Below are positions 10,248 through 18,660 of a stretch of DNA of 64,000 bases, piece by piece. The translations under genes were made by a program, and so were the position numbers. The stretch covers positions 945,081 to 1,009,080 of the forward strand of contig NZ_CP080504.1 in NCBI RefSeq assembly GCF_020342435.1. The letters are read 5' to 3'. Source of the DNA: Candidatus Vallotiella sp. (ex Adelges kitamiensis). Its GTDB lineage: Bacteria; Pseudomonadota; Gammaproteobacteria; Burkholderiales; Burkholderiaceae. Positions within the stretch are counted from its first letter, which is position 1; every line of letters starts with the position of its first letter. The notes below the pieces were generated by a model that did not search any database, was not told the DNA's origin, and was given only the letters and a program-made list of their open reading frames with translations.

Positions 10248-10261
10248 TTAGTCATTAGCCT
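10190..10261 (-). repeat. Inverted repeat arm at the secB 3' end
   Basis: Partner of 9601-9672. It covers the final QAND-stop codons of secB and about 57 bases downstream. The arms face each other across ~517 bases. Confidence 0.85.
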
Positions 10262-10688
10262 GAGCTAGGTCCTGCTCATATAGCGCCTGAAAGTTTATTT
10301 CAGATAAATGGATCGGGGGAAAGCCGGCACGAGTAATCACATCAGCGATGTTTGCGCGTAAATATGGAAAAATAATCGTCGGACAAACGATGCCCATCAA
10401 CGTATCAATTTGCTCATTTAGCATATTGCTTATGTCGAATATACCGGCTTGCTTAGCTTCGACCAGGAAGACTATCCTAGTGGATAGCTTTGCAGTAACA
10501 GTGCTTGTTAGAACTACCTCAAATATGCTCTCAGCAAGCCGCTCTACGCCTACGTCTACCTCAACTTCAACATCGGGTATTTCCTGTTCCAAGAAGATCG
10601 TTGGCGAATTCGGCTGCTCGAGTGATAAATCCTTCAAGTAAATACGCTGAATGTTAAAGTGCGATTGCTTGTTCTGTCGATCGGACAT
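10248..10688 (-). CDS. secB: Protein-export chaperone SecB
   Basis: Cytosolic tetrameric chaperone that keeps precursors unfolded and hands them to SecA. It contains [38 protein letters not shown] and INFQALYEQ, all highly diagnostic. I set the start at ATG 10688 ([14 protein letters not shown]): AAAGGA lies 6-7 bases upstream and this matches the family N-terminus, giving 146 aa. An upstream in-frame extension (19 residues, Ser-rich) is not conserved. The C-terminal tail is short (AQAND) and ends inside an inverted repeat. Third gene of a rhodanese-grxC-secB operon. Confidence 0.97.
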   Translation of the reverse strand: MSDRQNKQSHFNIQRIYLKDLSLEQPNSPTIFLEQEIPDVEVEVDVGVERLAESIFEVVLTSTVTAKLSTRIVFLVEAKQAGIFDISNMLNEQIDTLMGIVCPTIIFPYLRANIADVITRAGFPPIHLSEINFQALYEQDLAQAND

Positions 10689-10752
10689 AAGCTTTCCTTT
10701 AGTGAAAAAGGCAATTATGCCCGATTCGGAGCTGCTACTGCTCATTATGCGA

Positions 10753-10802
10753 GTAGGGGGTATAGCTCGTAAAGGAGAGCGCGGGTATATATTACCCCCT
10801 AC
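10753..10802 (-). promoter_or_regulatory. Hairpin in the grxC-secB intergenic mRNA
   Basis: GTAGGGGGTA (10753-10762) is perfectly complementary to TACCCCCTAC (10793-10802), a GC-rich 10-bp stem with a 30-base loop. It lies between grxC and secB, without a U-tract, so mRNA processing, differential stability or a translational effect on secB is more likely than termination. Confidence 0.45.
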
Positions 10803-10817
10803 GGTGCTATAGAGTTA

Positions 10818-11108
10818 TTAGCAAGGAGTGTCTAGTCTAAAAGAGGTGCAGGTTACCTCAAGCAGAAGCGTTAGCTTACCGATACGGTCGAGCTCAGCTA
10901 AGTCAGCATAGCCGCCGATATGGGTCGAACCTATAAAAATTTGCGGCACTGTACGTTGCCCAGTACGTTCTATCATTTCTATCCGGCGCTTAGGATCGAG
11001 ATCTATTAGTACTTTCTCGACATGTATAACACCGTATGACTGTAATAACCGTACTGCCATCTGGCAGTACGGGCAGACTTGTGTGCTATACACTACCACT
11101 CTACTCAT
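10818..11108 (-). CDS. grxC: Glutaredoxin 3
   Basis: Small glutathione-dependent thiol oxidoreductase. Thioredoxin fold with the CPYC active site at residues 12-15, cis-Pro loop TVPQIF and glutathione-binding GGYADL. It is 96 aa, about ten longer than usual because of a C-terminal extension (TCTSFRLDTPC) with two extra Cys. Start ATG 11108 has AAGGAG about seven bases upstream and overlaps the rhodanese stop by 4 bases. Its supply of glutathione is a question, because gshA next to gshB is decayed. Confidence 0.95.
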   Translation of the reverse strand: MSRVVVYSTQVCPYCQMAVRLLQSYGVIHVEKVLIDLDPKRRIEMIERTGQRTVPQIFIGSTHIGGYADLAELDRIGKLTLLLEVTCTSFRLDTPC

Positions 11109-11533
11109 TTCGCCGCTCCTTGCTTGATGACTGGCATGTTAGAGTGCTGCCAGGTTTTGATACCGCCCTGCAAAGTGAACACTTCTGCGTAGCCAGTTTC
11201 TCTCATAATCTTCCGCGCCTGGGCAGAATGCTTGCCATCTTGGCAGACCAGAAGTACTGGTGTCTTCTTATTTTTGACCATCTGAGCAACTTTATTTTCC
11301 AATTCATGGAATAGTAGATGCCGCGCCTGCGGTAGATGGCCCCGCACGAATTCATCATCGTCTCGCAAGTCAATGATAATCGCATTACGACGATTAATAA
11401 GCTGTACAGCCTCTTGCGGCGGACATGCGCCGGTCGAGCCGAGTGATAACCAACACGGCCATAGTAATAGAATACCGGAGATAACAACGGTAGCGATCAA
11501 TATAAGGTTAGCTGGTTCAGTAACAAACTTCAC
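11105..11533 (-). CDS. Membrane-anchored rhodanese-like sulfurtransferase
   Basis: Single N-terminal membrane helix (LILIATVVISGILLLW) followed by one rhodanese domain with the Cys97 active-site loop (LLVCQDGKHS) and the conserved IIIDLRDDDEFVRGHLPQA. 142 aa, like the Burkholderia protein encoded upstream of grxC and secB. Starts at GTG 11533. Divergent from gpmA with a 100-base intergenic region that must hold both promoters. The natural sulfur acceptor is not known. Confidence 0.9.
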   Translation of the reverse strand: MKFVTEPANLILIATVVISGILLLWPCWLSLGSTGACPPQEAVQLINRRNAIIIDLRDDDEFVRGHLPQARHLLFHELENKVAQMVKNKKTPVLLVCQDGKHSAQARKIMRETGYAEVFTLQGGIKTWQHSNMPVIKQGAAK

Positions 11534-11633
11534 GGATAGAATTTATTAAAAGAAAAGAATTTATCTATTATAAAATACATTGTCTGCGTACGATGGCGGT
11601 TAACTAATTTCTTACTAGTCTGTCTATATTGCT

Positions 11634-12326
11634 ATGTATAAGCTTATCTTTATCCGACATGGTCAATCGACATGGAACAACGAAAACCGCTTTACTGGCT
11701 GGGTCGACGTTGACCTTACTAACAAAGGCATAGCCGAAGCGCGACAAGCTGGTGTGTTGCTTAAGCGGGCCGGCTATACTTTTGATATTGCATATACCTC
11801 CGTACTCAAGCGCGCTATCCGTACGCTTTGGCATGTGCAGGACGAAATGGATCTGATGTATATTCCCGTTGTACATTCATGGCGCCTGAACGAACGGCAC
11901 TATGGGGCGCTTTCCGGATTAAACAAAGCTGAAACGGCAGCCCAATACGGTGATAAACAGGTTTTAATATGGCGGCGTAGCTACGATACACCTCCACCAG
12001 CACTTGATCCGTCTGATCCGCGTACGTCGTACGATGACGTACGCTATGCTAATGTGTCACGCGAATTGTTGCCCCTCACAGAAAGTCTTAAAGACACAGT
12101 TGTGCGTGTACTACCGATCTGGAACAAATCTATTGCGCCAACGATCCGGGCTGGCCGCAACGTTTTAATCACTGCGCATGGAAACTCAATACGAGCACTG
12201 GTTAAGTACCTGAGTGAAATATCGGATATCAATATTATTGGGCTAAATATCCCAAACGGTATACCACTCATCTATAAGCTAGATGAAGCGCTTAAACCTA
12301 TTAATCACTACTTACTATCTAGCTGA
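11634..12326 (+). CDS. gpmA: 2,3-bisphosphoglycerate-dependent phosphoglycerate mutase
   Basis: Interconverts 3- and 2-phosphoglycerate in glycolysis/gluconeogenesis. The phosphohistidine motif is IRHGQSTWN (His9), with LNERHYGAL and the second catalytic His182 in TAHGNS. At 230 aa it lacks only the flexible C-terminal tail of the ~250-aa enteric enzyme, ending right after the conserved NHYLL. Stand-alone start at ATG 11634. Confidence 0.97.
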   Translation: MYKLIFIRHGQSTWNNENRFTGWVDVDLTNKGIAEARQAGVLLKRAGYTFDIAYTSVLKRAIRTLWHVQDEMDLMYIPVVHSWRLNERHYGALSGLNKAETAAQYGDKQVLIWRRSYDTPPPALDPSDPRTSYDDVRYANVSRELLPLTESLKDTVVRVLPIWNKSIAPTIRAGRNVLITAHGNSIRALVKYLSEISDINIIGLNIPNGIPLIYKLDEALKPINHYLLSS

Positions 12327-12450
12327 TATATCGGAAAGTAGGTTTTTATTAACTATGCTGCCGGCAGCTTCTCTAAGAGACGGTTATACTTACACTAATT
12401 TGCTTACTAGCTAGGTTTTATAGCACATACCATTAATTGTTGCTTACTTT

Positions 12451-13950
12451 ATGCGTAAGACTCTGAAAAACGCAGGGTTAATTGCTGCCGGTCTTATAAT
12501 CGGCATGTTTATTATGCTCCAAATCTCTGCATCGGCAGAAATCAGCACGACCGCACTATTGCCGCTAGATCAGTTGAGGCTATTCGCTGCAGTATTCGAG
12601 CAGATTAAGCGCGAATATGTTGAACCGGTCGATGATAGAAAGCTGTGGATTCCAGCGATTAAAGGTATGGTGTCGAGCTTAGACCCACATTCATCGTACC
12701 TAGATAAAACTGACTATCAAGAACTACAGGAGCAGACTAAGGGGAAATTCATAGGGTTAGGCATTGAAGTCTCCCAAGAAGATGGCTTAATAAGAGTTAT
12801 CTCGCCGATCGAGGATACACCAGCGTTTCGCGCTGGCATTCGTCCTGGCGACTTGATTACACAGATTAATGATAGGCCGGTACGTGGTATGACGCTTGAT
12901 CGAGCAGTCAAATATATGCGCGGTGAGCTGGATAGCAAGGTCACGTTAACGCTTTATCGTAAAAGTGACGCGCGCATATTCCCAGTCACCATCACCCGGG
13001 CGATGATCAAAGTTCAAAGTGTGAAGGCTAAGATTGTGCAGCCTGGCTATGCATGGGTACGAATCACAAGCTTCCAAGAGCGCACGGTATCAGAGTTAGC
13101 GACCCAGCTTAAAAAAATTGCATTCCAGCAACCGCAGCTCAATGGTCTAATTCTTGACCTACGTAATAACGGTGGTGGCCTATTACAGAGCGCGATTGGC
13201 GTAGCTAGCGTTTTCTTGATTCCAAATTCGGTAATTGTGTCAACTAATGGACAGATAGCCGATGCTAAGCAGATCTATCATGCTACGTTTGAGAACTATC
13301 GATTATCAACTATCAGCGTTGACCCACTGAAGAATCTACCTAACATATATAAGACAGTGCCGTTAGTAGTATTGGTTAACGCATATTCAGCATCAGCCTC
13401 TGAAATTGTTGCTGGTGCACTACAAGACCAGCATCGTGCGCTGATTATGGGTAAAACTACGTTTGGAAAAGGCTCGGTACAGACTGTACGTCCGATGACT
13501 GCTGATACTGCACTCCGTCTAACGACTGCTTACTATTATACGCCGAGCGGGCGGTCGATCCAAAATAAGGGTATCTCTCCTGACATTCTAGTCGACCAGT
13601 TCAAAGATGGCGATCCGGACGATGCTCTAATCATGCGTGAGGTCGATTATGCGAATCACCTGGCTAATAAGCAGGATGCGAATGAAATAGCTGGGCAAGA
13701 AAAATACAAGCAGAACCGGCTCGATCAATTACGTCAGCTCGAGGAGCAGAATTTGAGGAAGTCGCACGAACAATGCGATAAAGGATGCAATCGCTTACCG
13801 ATCGAATTCGGCACGAGCAATGATTTCATGCTTCATCAAGCAATACACCAGCTCAAAAATGAACCAGTTCAAGTCCCCAACTTACAGACCGAGCAAGAAG
13901 TGTCCGAAAATAAATCGACCGCCATTCCACGTCCAAGCTTGTCGAAGTGA
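12451..13950 (+). CDS. ctpA: C-terminal processing peptidase (S41 family, PDZ domain)
   Basis: Periplasmic serine protease of the CtpA/Prc family that trims or degrades envelope proteins from the C-terminus. An N-terminal signal/anchor helix (residues 8-28) is followed by a PDZ domain around 95-170 (GLGIEVSQEDGLIRVISPIEDTPA split over the carboxylate-binding loop). The catalytic dyad is Ser315 in SASASEIVAG and Lys340 in TTFGKGSVQT. 499 aa, a normal length. Followed 86 bases later by moeB on the same strand, as in Burkholderia. Confidence 0.95.
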   Translation: MRKTLKNAGLIAAGLIIGMFIMLQISASAEISTTALLPLDQLRLFAAVFEQIKREYVEPVDDRKLWIPAIKGMVSSLDPHSSYLDKTDYQELQEQTKGKFIGLGIEVSQEDGLIRVISPIEDTPAFRAGIRPGDLITQINDRPVRGMTLDRAVKYMRGELDSKVTLTLYRKSDARIFPVTITRAMIKVQSVKAKIVQPGYAWVRITSFQERTVSELATQLKKIAFQQPQLNGLILDLRNNGGGLLQSAIGVASVFLIPNSVIVSTNGQIADAKQIYHATFENYRLSTISVDPLKNLPNIYKTVPLVVLVNAYSASASEIVAGALQDQHRALIMGKTTFGKGSVQTVRPMTADTALRLTTAYYYTPSGRSIQNKGISPDILVDQFKDGDPDDALIMREVDYANHLANKQDANEIAGQEKYKQNRLDQLRQLEEQNLRKSHEQCDKGCNRLPIEFGTSNDFMLHQAIHQLKNEPVQVPNLQTEQEVSENKSTAIPRPSLSK

Positions 13951-14036
13951 AGACGCTATATGTAGAATTTGGAATATCTGTGCCACACCGGGCTCATATT
14001 ATGAGTGGATACCGCTAACACGCCGCGGTGTAAACT

Positions 14037-14822
14037 GTGATAAACTCTATATTGAACGACGATCAACTGCTGCGCTATTCGCGCCATATTCTGCTTGATG
14101 AAATTGGCATTGAGGCACAACATCGCTTTCTAAATGCACATGTATTGATTGTCGGGGTTGGTGGACTAGGTTCTCCGGCAGCGATGTACTTGGCTGCGGC
14201 AGGCATTGGTACGCTAACCCTAGTCGATGCTGATACTGTCGAACTAACTAATCTTCAACGCCAGATCCTGCATCCAAGCGACAGCATCGGGCAAACTAAG
14301 GTTGAATCCGGGCGCGCAACGCTTGCACACCTTAATCCAGAGGTGTGTGTTAACGCAATCAATTCGCACGCGGATGATACTTTGCTACAAAAATGGGTGT
14401 CCCGCGCTCACATCGTGCTTGACTGCACTGATAATTATATAACTCGTCATATAATAAATCGAGCATGCGTTCAGCATCGAGTACCGCTAGTATCTGGTGC
14501 GGCACTACGCTTTGACGGGCAGATTAGTACTTTCGATGCACGCGACCCAGCCTCACCGTGCTATGCGTGTATTTTTCCAACAGACCGACTATTTTTTAAT
14601 GAAGTCGCGTGTTCGACAATGGGTATTTTTTCCCCGTTAGTCGGCATTATCGGGGCAATGCAAGCAGCTGAGGCATTGCGCGTAATCGCAGAAGTTGGAT
14701 GTACGTTAGTTGGACGGTTAATGATGCTTGACGCAATGATAATGCATTGGCAGACGATACGCATCGGCCGCCAAGCTGATTGTCTCGTTTGTGGCTCAAT
14801 GCGCCTCGTGTCACACTTTTAG
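14037..14822 (+). CDS. moeB: MoeB/ThiF-type sulfur-carrier adenylyltransferase
   Basis: E1-like enzyme that adenylates the C-terminal glycine of a small sulfur carrier (MoaD or ThiS). ATP-binding VGVGGLGSPAAMYLAAAG, the DADTVELTNLQRQILH block and DCTDN are intact. Two Zn-binding CxxC pairs are at Cys175/178 and Cys249/252. The partner carrier cannot be told from this window, so MoeB versus ThiF is open. Start is GTG 14037, or TTG 14052, which better matches the usual MNDDQLLRYSRHI. The 3' end overlaps convergent ptsI by 12 bases. Confidence 0.9.
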   Translation: MINSILNDDQLLRYSRHILLDEIGIEAQHRFLNAHVLIVGVGGLGSPAAMYLAAAGIGTLTLVDADTVELTNLQRQILHPSDSIGQTKVESGRATLAHLNPEVCVNAINSHADDTLLQKWVSRAHIVLDCTDNYITRHIINRACVQHRVPLVSGAALRFDGQISTFDARDPASPCYACIFPTDRLFFNEVACSTMGIFSPLVGIIGAMQAAEALRVIAEVGCTLVGRLMMLDAMIMHWQTIRIGRQADCLVCGSMRLVSHF

Positions 14823-16556
14823 CAAGCGGTCGAGCGCCGCCCGGATTTCTTGTGGCTCGTATGAGGCTAATACGTCCTCAACCGGCTTTCTCAGACTTTT
14901 TAACCGCGCGCGTAATACTTCTTTCTTAACTAAAAGTAACTGACTCGGATGCATCGAAAACTCGGTGAGCCCCATCCCTAGGAATAGCCGTGTTAGCGCT
15001 GGATCTCCCGCCATTTCTCCACATACTGATACCGGCACGCCAGCTTGTTTGGTCTCGCGAAGTATCATACTAATCAGTTGTAGTACTCCAGGATGCAGTG
15101 GGTCATACAGATGTGTAACCGTATTGTCTGTTCTATCAATTGCTAAGGTATATTGAATTAAGTCATTAGTACCGATTGATAAGAAATCGAGCCGCTTCAG
15201 AAATAAGGGCAGCGCAATAACGGCAGCTGGGATCTCAATCATTGCGCCAATTCGTACGTTCGGATCAAATGCCAGTCCTGCGTCGTCGAGTTGCCTCTTA
15301 GCTTGGGCAATTAGATTTAGTGTTTGATCAATCTCCAATGCATGAGCGAGCATCGGGATAAGAATCCTAACGGGTCCAAAAGCTGAGGCACGCAGAATAG
15401 GCCGTAGCTGGGCGAGAAATATTTGCGGCTTAGATAAACTCCATCGGATCGCACGCAATCCAAGTGCTGAGTGAGAGGCTATTTCTAACCCATTTGTCGA
15501 ATCGATTAATTTATCGGCACCAATATCGATTGTTCGGATTGTCACCGGCCAACCATTCATCGTCTGAACAACACGCCGATACGAGTTGAATTGCTGCTCT
15601 TCTTGAGGCAGCTCGCCGATCGGGTTCATAAACAAAAATTCGGTACGGAACAGCCCGATTCCAACTGCGCCAGCATCTAACGCGGCGCATGCATCATCTG
15701 GCATCTCAATATTTGCTAGTAAATTTATCTTCGTACCGCATATAGTCCGTGCCGGCAAAAACTTTAAGCGCTGCAGTTTATGTTGTGCAAACCACTGTTC
15801 GCTTTGTCGACATGTATATTCCTCCAGAACAAGTGGTGTCGGATCAACAATTACTACCCCACGATCGCCATCGACGATAATCATATCGTTCTGCTGAATC
15901 AACGAGCTTGCCTGCTGCACACCTACTGTTGCTGGAATGCCTAAGCTGCGCGCGACAATCGCAGTATGCGATGTACATCCACCCAGGTCTGTGACAAACC
16001 CAAGAAACTTCTGCGCTTTGAATTTTAATATATCTGATGGTGCAATATCATGCGCGACCACAATCATCTTGTCAGCGTTATGCTGTACGCTGTTGGTCAT
16101 TATGTCGTCTGTCGTTGACGCGACTAAAGCCTGCAGTATGCGCTCGATAATTTGCTCTAGATCTGTCTTGCGTGTTCGAAGATACTCATCATTAATATTA
16201 TCAAAGTGCTTAGATAAACGTTCCAGTTGCTCAGTAAGCGCCCACTCAGCGTTGTAGCCCCGTACACGTATTAATTCAATTACCGCCTCTACTAGCATTT
16301 CATCGACGAGGATTAGTATCTGAACATTAAGGAATGCGTCTATCTCACCTGGCGTATCTGCTGGTAGCTCAGAATGCAACATAACTAGTTCGTTGTAAAC
16401 GGACTGTTGTGCAGCGATAAATCGGGTCACTTCGGCCTCAATACAGTTAGGCTCAACTAGATAATAGATAACATCTAATGCGGCACGTGTAATCAGGTAC
16501 GCTCGACCGATCGCGACACCTCCAGATATAGGGATTCCATGCAGCGTGAATGACAC
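14811..16556 (-). CDS. ptsI: Phosphoenolpyruvate-protein phosphotransferase (PTS enzyme I)
   Basis: Takes phosphate from PEP and passes it to HPr. Active-site His197 lies in GGCTSHTAIVARSLGIPA. The C-terminal TIM-barrel shows GLFRTEFLFM, SIGTNDLIQYTLA and the catalytic Cys in VCGEMAGDP. 581 aa, full length. I placed the start at GTG 16556 (MSFTLHGIPISGG), because AGGAGG lies 5 bases upstream; the GTG at 16562 would overlap that Shine-Dalgarno. Downstream of ptsH with a 233-base gap. No sugar-specific EII is in the window, so a regulatory or residual role is possible. Confidence 0.96.
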   Translation of the reverse strand: MSFTLHGIPISGGVAIGRAYLITRAALDVIYYLVEPNCIEAEVTRFIAAQQSVYNELVMLHSELPADTPGEIDAFLNVQILILVDEMLVEAVIELIRVRGYNAEWALTEQLERLSKHFDNINDEYLRTRKTDLEQIIERILQALVASTTDDIMTNSVQHNADKMIVVAHDIAPSDILKFKAQKFLGFVTDLGGCTSHTAIVARSLGIPATVGVQQASSLIQQNDMIIVDGDRGVVIVDPTPLVLEEYTCRQSEQWFAQHKLQRLKFLPARTICGTKINLLANIEMPDDACAALDAGAVGIGLFRTEFLFMNPIGELPQEEQQFNSYRRVVQTMNGWPVTIRTIDIGADKLIDSTNGLEIASHSALGLRAIRWSLSKPQIFLAQLRPILRASAFGPVRILIPMLAHALEIDQTLNLIAQAKRQLDDAGLAFDPNVRIGAMIEIPAAVIALPLFLKRLDFLSIGTNDLIQYTLAIDRTDNTVTHLYDPLHPGVLQLISMILRETKQAGVPVSVCGEMAGDPALTRLFLGMGLTEFSMHPSQLLLVKKEVLRARLKSLRKPVEDVLASYEPQEIRAALDRLLKV

Positions 16557-16789
16557 GCGCACCTCCTCTAGTTATTTATGTTGGAGCAATTAAAAATATC
16601 GAACACGTGTTTAGAAATTCACCCGCGCTGACCGCTACCACTTACGCCTATTAGCTATTTAATATAGCTTCACCTGGTTAGGCTCATCATAAGTTCCACT
16701 CTATATTCTTTCGCAGCCGACAATTTCACAGACAGAAATCTGCACATATTTCTAGGTGACTTAACTATTATCGCCGATTAGCTCTATCA

Positions 16790-17059
16790 TTATTGATATT
16801 CGCCGAACTTGCCCGAGATTAGTGCTAGGATCGCATCCATCGCCTCTTGCTCATCGGAACCTGAAGTCTCAATAGTAATTGAACTACCAATACCTACTGC
16901 GAGCATCATGACCCCTATAATGCTCTTTGCGTTGATCCGTCTGTCATTACGCGCTATCCAGATCTGACAATGAAAGCTACCCGCTAGTTGAGTCAACTTA
17001 GCGGATGCTCGTGCATGGAGCCCCAATTTATTAACGATCGTTGCTTTTTTTTGAATCAT
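16790..17059 (-). CDS. ptsH: Phosphocarrier protein HPr
   Basis: Small PTS carrier phosphorylated by enzyme I on His15 (KLGLHARASAKL). Ser46 lies in INAKSIIGVMML, the site used by HPr kinase in species that have one. 89 aa, normal. Start ATG 17059. The PTS IIA gene expected just upstream appears decayed, leaving EI and HPr without a local acceptor. Confidence 0.97.
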   Translation of the reverse strand: MIQKKATIVNKLGLHARASAKLTQLAGSFHCQIWIARNDRRINAKSIIGVMMLAVGIGSSITIETSGSDEQEAMDAILALISGKFGEYQ

Positions 17060-17089
17060 GTGCTAGTTAAAATTGAAAAGACAGAGAGC

Positions 17090-17200
17090 TTACATCGGGA
17101 AAACGTAATCCCAGCATAGCCCACTCATCGCAGCATCTGCTGACGGGCAGAGGCTATACGATGTCAACGCAGATTTAGGGTAGTCAAAACTATTACAGTG
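17090..17200 (-). pseudogene. Possible remnant of a ManX-type PTS IIA gene
   Basis: In Burkholderia a PTS IIA gene lies between gshB and ptsH. On the minus strand from 17196, VIVLT is followed after a stop by RIAS, resembling the family core VLVLTD...ATPANIA. Another frame ending at 17090 gives SAD...FPM, resembling LAD...VNLPM. Frameshifts and stops separate the pieces. The similarity is weak and relies on position; the rest of 17060-17463 shows nothing. Confidence 0.3.
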
Positions 17201-17463
17201 CATAGCATTCATGTACTGTAGGAAACACCTGCGGCAGTAAGATATGCCTTTCGACCCACCTTTAATGCTTTATCTTACAAAAACACATACAGTGGTACAC
17301 TATGCGCACTAGAATCGGCAGATTATCCCCCCTACAATCGAACACACAGTAATGACTCTGGTTAGACTTAATGTTAGCCGTTTCTTGCCTAACATTGTTA
17401 TTAATACCCGTACACTATAATAAATAGTTAACTAGGTTGACTTGGATCGTCTAGGACCCTATG

Positions 17464-18414
17464 TTAGTTAACTGAATGTTCCAGAGCGTCGACAAATATT
17501 GCTGCGACATCAAGCCCTGTTTGCTCGGTAATCTCCCGAAAACATGTTGGACTTGTGATATTAATCTCAGTGAGCCATTCTCCAATCACGTCTAGACCAA
17601 CTAGAAGAAGACCGCGATCAGCCAGCACAGGACCTATCGCCCTGGCAATCTTAAGGTCATGCGACCCTAGCAACTGCCCTCGCCCAACCCCACCAACAGC
17701 TAGATTTCCCCGGATTTCGGTGCCTTGAGGAATCCGAGCAAGTGAATAGGGCACTGGCTCCCCCCCGATTAATAGAATCCGTTTATCACCGTCCTTAATT
17801 TGAGGAATATACTTCTGTGCCATCACAGTACGTGTACCATTTCTACTAAGCATCTCAATCGTTGAACCTAAGTTCATACTGTCCTCACATATTCGGAATA
17901 CACCTCTACCGCCCATACCATCTAATGGCTTAAAGATTACATCGCAGTGCTCTCTGTGAAATGCCCGTAGACGCGCCATATCACATGTAACTAGCGTGGG
18001 GGCAGCGAACTGCGTGAACTCACTGATTGCTATCTTTTCAGAATGATCTCGGATAGCGCCTGGCTTATTAAAGATCCGCGCGCCCTGCCTCTCAGCAATT
18101 TCTAAAAGCCATGTCGATGTTACATACTCCATATCAAATGGCGGGTTTTTTCGCATCAGAATGAAACTAAACGTGCTTAGGCTACGATTTTCCGAGCGTT
18201 TTATATCGTACCACTGGCCTGGGTTTGTATAATCGCCAATAATTGAAAAGCGCTGTACCTGAGCCTCGATACTGCACCCTGTATATACGATTTGCCGAGG
18301 CTCGCATGTATAAAGAATATAGCCGCGGCGTGCAATTTCAGCCATCATAGCGTATGTCGTGTCTTTATAAATTTTAAACTGCAGTAGTGGGTCAGAAATA
18401 AATAAAATATCCAT
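17464..18414 (-). CDS. gshB: Glutathione synthetase
   Basis: ATP-grasp ligase joining glycine to gamma-glutamylcysteine. Begins MDILFISDPLLQFKIYKDTTY; ATP-binding segments are FKPLDGMGGRGVFRI and MAQKYIPQIKDGDKRILLI, and the C-terminal block GLDVIGEWLTEINITSPTC is diagnostic. 316 aa, equal to the E. coli enzyme as I recall it. Start ATG 18414 with GGAA eight bases upstream; a TTG at 18432 is not needed. The adjacent gshA, which makes its substrate, survives only as a fragment. Confidence 0.97.
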   Translation of the reverse strand: MDILFISDPLLQFKIYKDTTYAMMAEIARRGYILYTCEPRQIVYTGCSIEAQVQRFSIIGDYTNPGQWYDIKRSENRSLSTFSFILMRKNPPFDMEYVTSTWLLEIAERQGARIFNKPGAIRDHSEKIAISEFTQFAAPTLVTCDMARLRAFHREHCDVIFKPLDGMGGRGVFRICEDSMNLGSTIEMLSRNGTRTVMAQKYIPQIKDGDKRILLIGGEPVPYSLARIPQGTEIRGNLAVGGVGRGQLLGSHDLKIARAIGPVLADRGLLLVGLDVIGEWLTEINITSPTCFREITEQTGLDVAAIFVDALEHSVN

Positions 18415-18540
18415 GGATTGTTCCAGCGGCAAACAGCTATCTAGATGTATTGTCGTACAGCGAAATACTTTCGTACTTAATAGGTTACGCGCGGCTACCT
18501 GCCGCGTTAGTGCTCTCCAATTTACTTGGTGTGTCTAGTG

Positions 18541-18660
18541 TAGCGCTAGGAACGCAGTAACAACGTATGTATAGAGACGATTCGATGGTGTAACAGAATA
18601 TCTGGCACATACATCCGCTAATGAGCCGAAATTAACAATATGAGGTGCACATCTGATATG
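18541..18660 (-). pseudogene. gshA: 3' remnant of gshA (glutamate-cysteine ligase)
   Basis: Minus-strand reading from 18588 gives SNRLYTYVVTAFLAL, which lines up with the beta-type GshA C-terminal PNRFYMYGVVARLAL as I remember it (8 of 16 aligned residues identical), then meets a TAG at 18535-18537. Just upstream, in a shifted frame, VHLILLISAH resembles the preceding MHFVPLAFAH. The fragment sits immediately upstream of gshB on the same strand, the normal place for gshA. The rest of the gene is not recognisable. Confidence 0.7.

Noticed and set aside
13804-13817. GAATTCGGCACGAG, identical to a common cDNA-library EcoRI adaptor
   Set aside because: It lies in frame inside ctpA and encodes EFGTS in a stretch (PIEFGTSNDFMLHQA) that I recall as conserved in Burkholderia CtpA, so it is native coding sequence and not vector contamination.
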